The notes beneath the pieces were generated by a model. The model searched no databases. It saw only the letters and a list, made by a program, of their open reading frames with translations, and was not told the DNA's origin. 64,000 nt of DNA, from NCBI RefSeq assembly GCF_020740795.1, contig NC_067285.1:108463652-108527651 (forward strand), given 5' to 3'. A program made the position numbers and the translations under genes. This DNA comes from Apus apus (Eukaryota; Chordata; Aves; Apodiformes; Apodidae). Within the stretch, counting starts at the first letter, position 1, and the number at the start of each line of letters is the position of its first letter. This document shows positions 1-11,750 of the stretch, one piece after another.

Positions 1-3000
1 CAGGAACAGAGCTGTGATAGAGCTTATGGAGAATTTAAGAAGCTTTCCTCACTAAGTGTGGGTCAGTGTATGGACTAAGGCAATAGTTGGTTCCATTTCA
101 GATGCAAATCAGTGCTTTTATGCTGTCATTAAATGAACTTCCAGAAGCGTGAGGAGCACAGAAGACCCCTGGGGCTGAAGAGGTACTTGACGACCTGAGG
201 ACAGGTGGCTGAACATTAAGTGATGCTCTGGAAAGTATTTGTTTTCCTTGAAGTCTGTCTCATCAGTATCACCCCGATCTTCTCTAAACTCCACAGCTTT
301 AGCTGATTTCCATTCAGGTATATACTGAAAAACATAAACAGTGATATTGTGATGTGAAAGAGAGAGGAAACTGAGCAGCAGCATGTGCTGCTGTCTTTCT
401 GGTCCCATCCCTGTGGGATCTGTCTGTCTCTCCCCTTCACTCTATACAGATGTGGAATAATGCTGGAGATAGGGTTGTGGTTGAATGGAGTTTGCCACTG
501 AGGGCTCTGGAGAACTGAGAGGAAGAATCTGAGACATTGCAGGACATCTTTTTTAATTTCTGCTGTCTCCTGGCGGTGAAGTGAAGTACAATGCCAGTAA
601 ATAATAAGATTCTGCAATCATTTGTCCTTCAGTGACACAGAACCTTTCCTTCAAAGCTGCTCAATATTCCATTTTCTTTCTCATGCTCTTGTGATACTGT
701 ATTGAATTTCTGTTTCCTCCCCATTTCCAGTTAATACAAGGTGAGCCCTTTTTCAGAGGCCCTGTGGGAGTCAGGCACCCATTTCTCAGCAATTTTCCAT
801 CTGAGCTGGCACCAAATTTACTTAGACAATTCTTGAAACCTCACCCGTAAAGTCTGCTCATTAGCTAAGGAGTCCTCATTGGAAAATATGACTCTTACAG
901 AGGTTACAGGCAATAAACATTATTTTGTTATGCCTGTGACGTGTGTGGAGTTGATTCATAACAATAATGACACTTTTCACCTAGGTAGCACTACTCATCT
1001 GAACTGACAGATCAGAGTCAATATTTCCATTTTGCTGGTGTTTCATATAAATCTCTGCGTTTGTCATTGACAAATGAAAGAGCTTCAGAAATGTTTTCCC
1101 CATCATTTGTCTCTTGGAACATAAACCAACCGAGGAAAGTTCACGTTGTATCACAAAGAGTAGGAAAAAAAACCCGAGTTTGTTGGCTGAGAGAACTTAG
1201 TAATGGCAGATACGATGAAACAGCTGGGGGACATGCTGGGCCCCACACTAAGTGTAATGGAAGGCATGCAGTCAGCTCGGGGACCAAAATGCTCTTTGTA
1301 GGTCCTGGGGCATCGTGCACAGGCCTTAATTGCAGAGCCTGCCCTTGCCTTTCCAGTGCTATGGTAGGTAGATAATAGGGTTTTGCTTGTGCACTCTCCA
1401 CGTGTTCACTCAAAATCAGCATGTAACAGTGAATCACTGTGACATGATGTTCCTTTTTTCAAGCACAGTGAGGAAGATATTTTCCAGATAGAGTTTAGTT
1501 TGTTTTCTTTCATGTCTGATGGGAACCACACTTGGTATTTACAGACTTTTAACATTTCCTTGCAACCACAACTATTCAGTCTTTTATTACATGTGAACCA
1601 AACGTGTCTGACAAACTCCTTTGTCAGCAAGAATGCAGGTAAAAGGAGGAGTAAGTGTAGGAGCAAGACCCAGGTTAAAGATGGTGTGAAGTACTTCCCA
1701 TGCCACCTATGCTGAGTTTTCTTCCTTTTGCACAGCAAAAAATGTAGTAAGCAAAAATTCACGAGTAGGTGTTTTTTTTGCTTGGGTTACTCTGTGAATA
1801 AAATTTAACATAATGGTCTAAAATTCCTTCTTTCCAATAATCAGTTCCTAAAGACAACACATCATTTAATCTGTTTATTAATGTGTCTAACATTACTAGA
1901 ACTGGCTGTGCTGTGAGGTGGACAGATGCACAGTCCAAAGAGACAACTCAAAGTCTGGGGGGGGGGGGGGAAGGTGAAGTAATAAGTTTCATCATTAGGA
2001 ATAGTACAGAATAAAAGGTTGCAAACTCTTGTCTTCATCTGAGAAATCTTTCCCAACATTTCTGGCAGATTGGATCTGGTTCCCCTCCTGTTCCTGGCTG
2101 TTAACATAAAAAAAAAGGTAAAAAAAAAAAAAAGTGATGTCACAGAAGTAAAAGCTACAGGAAAACCACAAAGTAAAGTAAAAAATATACATAATTAAAA
2201 CCATGTCAGTGAATGGCTGTTCTGTGGTTCCTGTAATGTGGACCCCATAGGAGAAAGCAGTGTGTGGGATTCTGGATGTAGCTATAACTCCAGAGCTCTC
2301 TTCCTAACTTCAGTGATGTGTCCTCAGGGCAGAAGAGATTCTTTCCAAGGATGGTTTAAAAGTATTAAATGGAGTTAATGGAGTTTTCCCATGAGATGAT
2401 CTACAAAAAAAATACCCTTCAATAAAATGAGCAAAGAGCTCATGACGGGATGCTCTTAGTGAAAAAAAAAAGCCCCCAGCAACAACAACAAAAACTGGTG
2501 TGGAAACAGTGATGAACTGAAGCTCTTCAAAAGCCTAGAAAAATAAAATCATTCAAAGACTAATGGGTCATATGAACCTTATCTTAGTTTGAGATTTTAA
2601 AAGGCTACTGCTCTTGTTGCACTGATTTTATGGTTTTAGGTCTCTAATCTCCCAGTTGTGCTCTGCAGAAATTAGACTTGTATCTGTCTGACCCATCCAT
2701 TGCCATTGTCACACTTTCTTCAAGCAAGAAAAGTTGTAAGTTTTACATTTTATTCCTCATTCTCACTCACAGATTTTGGAACAAAATAAAAGTGTTACAA
2801 AAGGGCATGGATGCTTCCTTAGATGATATCAGAAATGGAGAAAGCACAAAGTATAACCTAGCAAAGATGCTTTAACATACTGGATTTTATCAGCAGATTT
2901 TATCAAGGGTATTGAAGTTTTTTGTACTGAAAATTTTATTCAAGTGGAAATTGCCAATGTGTCAGTAAATACAGCAAGAACTTCTACACTGTATCTTAGT

Positions 3001-3029
3001 TCATTCGTCCTGAGTGTAGTTTAAAATGT
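1..3029. other. Intergenic, no gene recognised
   Basis: No recognisable exon, RNA gene or complete repeat was seen. The stretch holds a run of 14 G at 1957-1970 and A-rich runs near 2107-2135. Open frames on both strands are short, lack recognisable domains, and match chance expectation for AT-rich vertebrate DNA. Confidence 0.6.
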
Positions 3030-3039
3030 ACAAGCTTAA

Positions 3040-3285
3040 AGCTGTGTTGGACACCCCAGCAGAGGTTCAGAGGGGGCCGGAGGAGTGCCCAGGTGGAGGA
3101 CAGGGGGTGACACTTGGTATAACTCTCACTGCAAAGGACATCGTAATAGAGACACCATCCCTGTAGGTGTTTAAGGAAAGACTGGATGTGGCACTTAGTG
3201 CCATGGTCTAGCTGATGTTAGGTCATAGGCTGGATTGATGATCTCAGAGGTCTTTTCCAATTCAATAATTCCGTGATTCTGTGAT
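3040..3285 (+). mobile_element. CR1 LINE 3' fragment
   Basis: The 3' half (about 3150-3285) matches the CR1 3' end: the segment for a 'pre-terminal' loop, then a purine/pyrimidine-mixed block around 3240-3260, then the tail motif GTGATTCTGTGAT at 3273-3285. The first 100 bases are GC-rich and fit CR1 less well, so the left edge is uncertain. It is 5'-truncated, as most CR1 copies are, and cannot code. Confidence 0.75.
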
Positions 3286-3719
3286 CATAGGACCCTGGTG
3301 CAGGGGTACCCATTGTCCTTGTAGGCAGTCTGGATTAAAGCTGGGCTCCCTGATCTTGCCAATGACATTCCTGCATACACATAACATATTAAGGCTACAT
3401 CCAGAATGTCTGCCTGTGTTTACAGGAATGAGAAGGTGTAGTAAAAGCATCTTAAAATACCAGGTATCTGAATTTAATTTTCTGGGTGCACCAGATGGAC
3501 TCTTCCACAGTGGGCTCTGAGGACACTCTAACAATATGTAAACAGGCATAAAAATGTATGAATGTACATATAAATACATAAGTAGTATCAATGTTTGAGG
3601 AATTAGGCCTTGATTCCCACAGTGTAAGGGCAGCTTCTGCACTACCACCTTACAGCTAGGACAGGTGTAATCAACTACCTTTATCTTCTTCAGCATAAAC
3701 TGGAAAGGAAATAACTCGA

Positions 3720-4035
3720 GTTTCATAGACTCATGGGCAGGGACACCTCCCACTAGACCAGGTTGCTTAGAGCCCCACCTAACCTGGCCTTGAACACTTT
3801 CAAGGATGGGGCATCCACAGCTTCTGTGAGCAACCTGTGCCTGTGTCTCACCATGTTCACACTAAAGAATTTCTTGTGTCTCACACTAAAGAATTTCTTC
3901 CTGATGTCTAGCCTAAATCTCCCCTCTTCTAGTTTGAAGCTATTAACCCTTGTCCTTTTGCTATATGCCCTTGTAAAATGTCTCCCCCAAGCTTATAGGT
4001 CCAATTCAGATACTGGAAGGTGGCTATTAGGATTT
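3720..4035 (-). mobile_element. CR1 LINE fragment, antisense
   Basis: The sequence reads as the reverse complement of a CR1 3' region, beginning near the tail (TCATAGACTCATGGGCAGGG) and running toward the 5' side. It carries an uninterrupted version of the block GGGCAGGGACACCTCCCACT, which is useful for interpreting the nested LTR at 21 kb. A 24-bp segment is tandemly duplicated inside it (3857-3880 and 3881-3900, the second unit partial). Its right end abuts the pyrimidine tract. Confidence 0.9.
3857..3900. repeat. 24-bp tandem duplication inside CR1
   Basis: TCACACTAAAGAATTTCTT occurs at 3857-3875 and again at 3881-3899, giving a 24-bp period. Other CR1 copies in this window (for example near 31480) have it once, so the duplication arose in this copy after insertion. 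Confidence 0.85.
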
Positions 4036-4043
4036 TTTTTATA

Positions 4044-4290
4044 TTTCTCTCTTCTCTTCTCTTCTCTTCTCTTCTCTTCTCTTCTCTTCTCTTCTCTTCT
4101 CTTCTCTTCTCTTCTCTTCTCTTCTCTTCTCTTCTCTTCTCTTCTCTTCTCTTCTCTTCTCTTCTCTTCTCTTCTCTTCTCTTCTCTTCTCTTCTCTTCT
4201 CTTCTCTTCTCTCTTTTCTCTTCCCCTCTCCCTCTCCCTCTCCCTCTCCCTCTCCCTTTCCCTTTCCCTTTCCCTTTCCCTTTCCTTCTC
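4044..4290. repeat. Long pure pyrimidine tract: (CTTCT)n, (CCCTCT)n, (CCCTTT)n
   Basis: About 32 perfect CTTCT units fill 4051-4210. After a short transition come roughly five CCCTCT units (about 4225-4255), then about five CCCTTT units (about 4256-4284). The whole 247 bases are pyrimidine on the + strand and purine on the - strand. The apparent open frames on both strands (Ser/Leu/Phe or Arg/Glu/Lys repeats) are simple products of the repeat and not genes. Such tracts are length-variable and can form triplex (H-DNA) structures; that is known of the sequence class, not shown here. Confidence 0.97.
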
Positions 4291-7200
4291 TGATTTTGGT
4301 CATACTCTTCTGAGATACAATGGTAATCAATCCATTATTAGGAAGACTGGGAAGGCAAAGGAATATCTCCCTTTTTAAAATGGATGGTGAAAAATAGTGC
4401 ACTTTGAATGAAAGTTTTGCTGTGGGGGAGAGTTGCTGTGTGTGGGTTTCACTCTGTGAGATATCAGGCTGCTGCAGCTTGTTCTGGCAATGAGTCTACT
4501 CAACATGGCTGGAGCAGCAAATGGTCATTGCTGTAGTGTCTTTCTGGAGGGGATCATGTCATGGTTAATGCTCTCCTAACATTGTTTTTACCCTATTTGA
4601 TGGCACTAGTCCCTGAAAGAATCTGAAGAGCTTATTTAAAAATAAATATCATTTAGCTAAAATGGAAAGTTAAAATATCTCATATCCTGTTTTATTTCTC
4701 TTAATCTGCCTGGGCATCAGAAAGCAGAAAAATGCAGTTTCTGACCGTAGGTTACGCATCTAGAATTCTGATTTTAGTGGTGCCTGTGACATGGAAGGGA
4801 GTTCAGCTGGGTCCATGAAGTCTGTTAGAGATTCTGTGTGCAAATGTGTTTTACCTGGAAAGCACATTAGTACATGGGTGGAGATAGCAAGAACTTTCAG
4901 AACTTTTGGAATAAAATATGCAATCAACTGAGTTTTATTCTGAACTCACTCTTATATTCACATTGGAATATTCTTATTTTTCTCCTGCTTTTTTTCTTGT
5001 AAAGCAATTCCTTGGGAATTTCTTTTTTCTTTCTTTTTTTTTGTTTTGTTTTGTTTGTGTTTTTCTCCTTTTCATTCACAACTCATTGTTCTGAATTTAA
5101 GATTTGCATTTCTATTTTCTGAAAAGAATCTGTGTTTTATAAGATTGATCTAGATGACCCCTTTTCATTAGCACATTCCCAGAGTTTTCTAGTGGATACT
5201 CAAAACCCCAGCATGAAAAGGAAGCTGTCCTTGCATCCCTTTGTCTCTGTCACTTAAGCACTAACTTCATGCACGTGGAGTAAGAGCTTTGGTTGTGGTT
5301 GCTTAGACATATGTCACCCCTTTTCTGTTTGTCTGGGTTACTTTTGCATCTTCTGTTATCTTTGCTCATCTGAAAGAGATCCTTCCAGTTCAAAACAAGC
5401 ACTGTTGTGCAATTTGTTGAAAGTTTATTTGTGGTAGTTTGGAGGGGAGGGGGAACAGTTTCACAACATTGACTAGAAACAAACATGCACAACTTTTATC
5501 TTTCTGACCCTGTCGCTCACTTGCTTCCTGTTTCTTTTGTTACAAAAGTGAATCTCATCAGGAAAAATAGCACAATAACTTTTTTTACAGAAGTTTCCAT
5601 GCCTGGGATTTTTTTGTTGGGATTTTTTTGGGTTTTTTTGTGTTTTTTTGAAGATAGGTGTTTCAGAGTTACAGAATTTAAATGTCTGATGCTTCTGAAA
5701 GAAAGAGTTGAGCAGAAAATATGTATCTGCTTTGCATAGCAGACAGGTAAAAAATAGTAATTGTATTTATAGATAAAGAAGCAAAGAAAACTTCATCAAC
5801 AGGTCATCTGGATTGTAGTTACGGATTTACAGTGAAAGATTCCGGCTCCCTGCAATGACATTGAACTCTTGGGAGTACACTCCATCTTGCAACAAATTTT
5901 ATGAGTGCAGGAAGTCATTGGTGGTACTTCTCAAGCTCATTATCCTGAAGTGCACCTTTTCTAGATGGGTATGAGAGCAGGGCGTGTTTTGCAGGCTTGA
6001 ACTCCGTGACATTTTCCTTGACTTGTGCAATCTTTTGCTCAATATTTGATAATCCACAGTTTTTATCAGCTGTCAGTTACAAGGACTTGCTGTGGGAGTT
6101 TCACAAACAAATCACAGTTCAGTGGCAACCAGGAGACGTGAAAACTATGACTGTCCTTGAGTGCTCATTGCTTTAGATTTCTTTAAGACTTAGACTGGTA
6201 AATTTCTGTATACAGAAAAAGCTACCAGGGATATAATCAACATTCTGCTAATGTGGATTTCTGAAGCAGCTGTATATGTGGACAAACTGTTTGATAAGTT
6301 ACCAGGGACACTTTGTGGGTGGTGCCTGTGCTCTCTTGTGCTAAGTACTGTTCAAACTGCCCTTGACTCCCAGCCAACAGAAGGGAAAGTCATTAGCCAT
6401 CAGATTTAAACAACAGTTGCTTTCTGTGTTTACCAAGCCCTGTACATGATCTGGATCCTGGCAAGTTATAAAAAGAATGGGAAAGGTCTGGTGCCCTCTC
6501 AATGCAACTTGTGTAAAACATGGCCGTGACCACCACAGGGTTAATCCAGCCAATGGTGGGTCTCTTCTCCTGAGGGCTGTGGCAGCCAGATGAAATCCAG
6601 GCAGTTACAGGAGCCATATGGAACAACAGCACACGGCCAGTGTTTGGCTAGGACACAAAGTACATCCTTATAAAAGCACGAGCAGTTCTTGTGCTGTCAG
6701 CGAAGTCAATAGTCTTAGTGCATGTAAGAATAGCACCCCAATGAGGTGCATAAATCTTATTACTCTTCAGTCTAATTTATGCATCTGTAGCACATAATCT
6801 GTGCTCTGCTCAATCTTGGCAGAGCTGTTGGGGTAATAATTTCTCAAAAGTAAACTGTTACGGACAAACTCTAGGAAGTATTCTGCACAACCAGTATGTT
6901 GCTAACACCAAGTTTGGCATTGCCTTCTTTTTTTTTTATGGCCTAGATTCCTCAACAAATAAACACATGATGAAATTAATCCTAGCATTCAGGGGTTTAT
7001 ATTAGGGTTGGAATTGGCTCATTATGTTTAATTTATGGGTAAAGAATCTACATTAGTTTTTAGTGTTTCCCTGTGCTGCACTCAGCTACTGTCCAGGGGC
7101 AGAAGCTGGTTAATACAGAACCAATATTTTGTCAAGGTACCTGCAGGGCTGACTTGCTGAAAGTAAATCAGTTTAAATACTAGTTACTTCTCCAGTGGCC

Positions 7201-10200
7201 ATTCGAGATTCAGTATTTACTTATTTTTTATAATCATATTATTGCAAATATATATTGAATTTCTTTGGTACTGAAAAAAAATACATGAGAGGGAAGAATT
7301 TTCAAAGATTTAAATAGGTCAGCCAACAATAATTTCCAGTGTAACACAAACATCCCTTTGTACTCTATAATTCACTTTGTAATTCCCTGAGATCATAGAA
7401 TGACTGTCTCAGTCCTTTTCCCTGCAAGGATCTGCAGATCAGGTAGATATTTGCAAAATACCTAGCAGAATGGTTAACTGAGAGAGATACAGTTTGGAGA
7501 CTCAAGTTGTAGAGACCTTATGAAGGGGCATTTGAAAACTGAAGAGGTCACACACAGTGTAACCTGGCTTTGAATCACTACCAAACAGAAGTATCATTTC
7601 AGCCTGCTCAGTAAAGTCACTACACAAAGTACAAGGAAGAAGAGTCTGCAATTCCTCAGTTGTTTCAGAAAATTTCTGTAGATATTTCTGTACCTTCCTA
7701 GCAAAATGTACTATGAATGCAGTGCTGTAAACAGGGATTCACCTTGTTTAAATCAACTAGAAAAGACCACTCTTCTGCTTGCGTTAAGTGTTTATTAAAA
7801 GGAAAGTCAGACACAGAAAAAGCTTCTTTTCCCCCCCACCCCGGTAGGTTAGTATTTTTTAGGAGCAGGACCCTGAAACATCTTGGAAAATGTCAATGAG
7901 TTTTACATTCTTTCTAATGACCTACAACATCAAAAGAAGTTGATTGCTATGATAGTGAAACAAAAAGAAATCAGCAAGAACTCCAGTTTTACAAAAGCAG
8001 AGATGTATGTGCAAAATTATTTTCCATTTATTAAAAAGCCACATATTCTAAATGTGATTTTCAGAAAGCTTGATCCTGATATTTCACTGTTGAGGTCCAT
8101 GAGTATTTTTCTTCTTGACAGATTATGAAGTCCTTGGTCAGCAATAATTATATTTTCTCTGTTTCTCCTTAAATAGGCATATTCACTTCTTTAGGTATCT
8201 ACCTACTTAAACGAAAGGGGTAAGAACACAGAGATTCAGTCATTGCCCTGGTCTCTTGGCCAGATGGGGAAATTTCTGAAGGCTTTCTATTTTTTCTACT
8301 TTTTTTCCTATTTTTCAAAGCAGAAGCACAAGCCCAAGGATGCGTGCCTCATTCTCCATTCAATTATAAGCAGCCACCATTTACCTCTGTGAAAAGTGAA
8401 TGCAAAATACTACCCCTATGAATAAAGTAATTTCTAATTTCTTCACACAAGCATGACATTATAAAGCATAAGGAAGTGGAAAAGCAGGTCCTCTGTGTTG
8501 GCAGGATCAAGTCTCTAGATGCCCTTTCCTCATATGCCAAGTTTTTCTTGCCATATTTCTCAGGTAATCAGGTTTGTTTACAGGAAACCTCATTCCTTTC
8601 CCACCTGTCCCATTTTTATAGCAATTTTGCCCTGAAATCCCACGGTGAATAGAGATAGTTATCAGGCCTGCTATACCTCTCTTGCAAAGCAACAAACTGA
8701 ATCGAAGATACTGAGAGTTGATTTCAATGTGAATTGAATTAAAAGCTTCTGGTTTCATGCTAGTGTTTATTTATTTAATGCAAGAGTGTAACATGGGAAT
8801 ATTTCCAAACTAAACCTCTCACTTCATGAGTATTTCTATCCAAACCTGTAGAGTTAACATTAATTTTGCTGACACAGTTTAAACCAACTTGGCCTAAAAT
8901 GATGAGAAGTTTCAGATTTGGACCTGTTACTAACTAGACACAGTATAGCAACATGTGTGTTTTGTTTTATTCTGTTTATTTCATTTTTAAGTTATTAATT
9001 TTTGACAATGCTGATAATATTTCCTTCTTCATGCATTTACTGCTTAAGTTCCTGGTTCAGCCAGAAGATCCTTCAGCTGATTCTTGTGTAGTTACATGTA
9101 GGAATTAGGCCATTTTATCTAGATATAAAAAGTATAGGAAATTACCCAGCTCTAATTGCCATGCAGTGCTGAATGTTTCAGGCATTATCTAGCACAGCAC
9201 TTAAAACACTTATTTAACTTTCATCACATCAGGAGTCTCACTCATATCAATGGGTTGACTCAAGAATTTTGAGGATTTAGAGCCACAATTCTCTGCATCC
9301 TGCTGAAGGAGGAGATTAGGATGTGAGGAACTAAGGGCAGACTAATGATTAAAGATGCTAATCTCCTGATCTTTAAGATACTTTGACATTTTGTGAGGAA
9401 GCGAGGAAGAGACTGAGAGCCAAGAAGTATAACCCTAAATAATGTGCTCCTTTTGATTAGGGGTTGTGCAAGGGCTAACTACGATTATTAGTGTTCCTAG
9501 GAGACACTGCTACACATAAATATGGCAACAAAGAGAAGCTTGTATTTGGATGGCATTGACTTGGACATACAAAAGGAAAAAAAGCAGCTCCAGTGAGCAG
9601 GGTGGGGTAAAGAATTGAAAAGAATAAAAAAAGTCAACTTTAATTGACGTGAAATTCAAGTATATTTTCCCCAGGAAAAATGACATGTAATGCTGGTAAT
9701 TTATACAGACAGTTGAACAAATTGAAACCATATACAGAAAATTAAATTATGCTTTTATGGAAAGAACAGAACACATTTAACCACATTTATACCTAGAGCC
9801 AGCAGTCTTTACTGTACAACTTGCAGGGTGTTTTAATTATACTGAGGTCAGAATGTCTGTTTCCAACTTCAATCAGCTGATTCAAGATTTTATTTAGTCT
9901 GTGATTCTGTGAAAAAAAACTAATGAGTTTTTTGTTCTTAGATTTTTTTTTTAATATTTCAAATATGAGTTAGAAATAAAATACCATATACCTCAAGATT
10001 TTTAAGATTCTAGGTTACATTTACCAAAATATTCCTCAGTACATTAAAAGAAAAAAATATAAAACTACTTACTCTGGTAAAATGTGGGCTTGAATTATAG
10101 TGCTTTGCAAAATTCTGATACTTAAACCATTTTATTTAAACCTAATTTTATGTTGCATGATAGCTTGGTTTGTATTACAAAGAGGTGGTTAAAAAAGAAG

Positions 10201-11361
10201 GGAGTAATCTCTTAAAACTAGGTGTGGTCAGAGTGGTTTCTTCATTGTAGGAACTGAGCAGTTGTTAATGGATATTTTTATTACCTGTTTTCAAATAGTG
10301 GCTCACTGACAGCAAGAGTGAATATGTAGGTGAATCCTATGGTTTTTCATATGCTCTTTCTGCAGGGAAGTGACATATTGCCCTAGTTGTGCCTCTTTCC
10401 TTATACAGAAAATGAGTGAAGAGGGAAAACTGAATGGATCTTTTGTTTATATGGCAAATGTAATATGAATTCATAATGCTAAATGCATTTTACCTGAAGC
10501 AGGCACAGGATAAAATGCAGAAGAAGGCTTTGACACTGGGACTGAAACTGGAACCTGACAATTTTCCCTTCCTGTGATGGTCCTGAACAGCAGGATGAAG
10601 AATCACTCTTATTTTTTTTACTTTTTTTTGTTCCAATTCATCTTTATTTGTGTAATAGAGAATTTTTAACCAGAGGAGTGGAAAATGTTACTGGTTCATA
10701 ACTGTCTTGTCCTCAAGATGCCCTCCAGAGATGTTGGAGGATGTGGTCTGAAACATTCTCAGAGAGAGAGAGGAGAATCTGAGCCTGTCTCTTCCATGTC
10801 CTGGTTGAGGAGATTCATCAGATTTGTACTGGGGGTTACTGTGTGAGTTGAAGGGAGAAGTAATGGTGGGGTAATTATCTCCTGCTGGACATGAAAAGGA
10901 TAATTCTACTAATCTTTTTGAAGGAAAGGTGGTAGATACCTATGTCCAGGAAATGGCCACTAACTCAGGAGATATTTTTTTTCAGGTTTAAAAAAGTGGC
11001 AAGATTTAGGATGTGCCTTTAAATATTCCTTTTTGCTCAGTTTTAGATAGTTCCCTCTCCAGAGACTTCATTGTTTTGAATCTCATTATATGTCTAATAC
11101 TTCCCTGGCATCGCTTTGAGAGTCTGGTCATCTAGAACTGGGTTGTTAATGTGGCTTGGCCAAAAAAATTAGATTTATGATACTTCATTACTGCGGCTCT
11201 TAATTAATTTTGTGGCTCCATCTCAGAGAGACTACTTTTCTCCTTGACCTGCTGATTCTCTGAGCTGGATGTTATTTAAGAGAAGCAGTATGGGCAGGAC
11301 ATCCCTTAAGATATAGATTCAACCAAAGTAGCATCTGAGAGGAAGGAGGATGTCCAAGAGT
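4291..11361. other. Intergenic, no gene recognised
   Basis: About 7 kb of AT-rich sequence without a recognisable exon or clear repeat. It contains T-rich patches with spaced G (about 5029-5060 and 5610-5650). The open frames here (for example 7883-8128 and 6341-6632) show no known domain, and I see no pair of splice sites in matching phase linking them. Confidence 0.6.
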
Positions 11362-11750
11362 ATTTTGGTGTTGTTCAGACTGGAGAAGAGAAGGCACTGG
11401 GGAGACCTCGTAGTGTCCTTCCAGTACCTAAAGGGTATCTATAGGAAAGCTGGGGATGGGCTTTTTACAAGCGCTTGTAATGAGAGGACAAGGTGTAACA
11501 GAGAAAATCTGGAGAAGGAAAGGTATAGATTAGATATTAGGAAGAAATTATTTAGTGTGAGGGTGGTGAGACACTGGAACAGATTGTCCAGGGAAGTTGT
11601 GGAAGCTCCATTCCTGGAAGTCTTCAAAGGCAAGTTAGATGGAGATCTGAGCAACCTGGTCTACTCGAGTTGTCCCTGCCCATGTAGGGCAATTGGAACT
11701 AGGTGATCTTGAAGGTCCCTTCCAACTCAAACCATTCCAGGATTCTATGA
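11362..11750 (+). mobile_element. CR1 LINE 3' fragment
   Basis: This is a sense CR1 3' end. It starts in the GTTCAGACTGGAGAAGAGAA block, continues through the AGACACTGGAACAGATTG block at about 11570, and ends with GATTCTATGA at 11741-11750. The open frame 11350-11706 is a remnant of the extreme 3' CR1 region plus untranslated sequence. It is not a host gene. Confidence 0.93.

Noticed and set aside
3763..4402. Long open frames with Ser/Leu/Phe or Arg/Glu/Lys repeats on both strands
   Set aside because: They are translations of the pyrimidine tract and the adjacent CR1; no gene-like sequence remains outside the repeat.
7386..7420. ATCATAGAATGACTG, like the reversed CR1 tail
   Set aside because: The following sequence does not continue as CR1 beyond a few bases.
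9889..9912. CTGTGATTCTGTG near 9899, like a CR1 tail
   Set aside because: No CR1 sequence precedes it, so it is probably chance.
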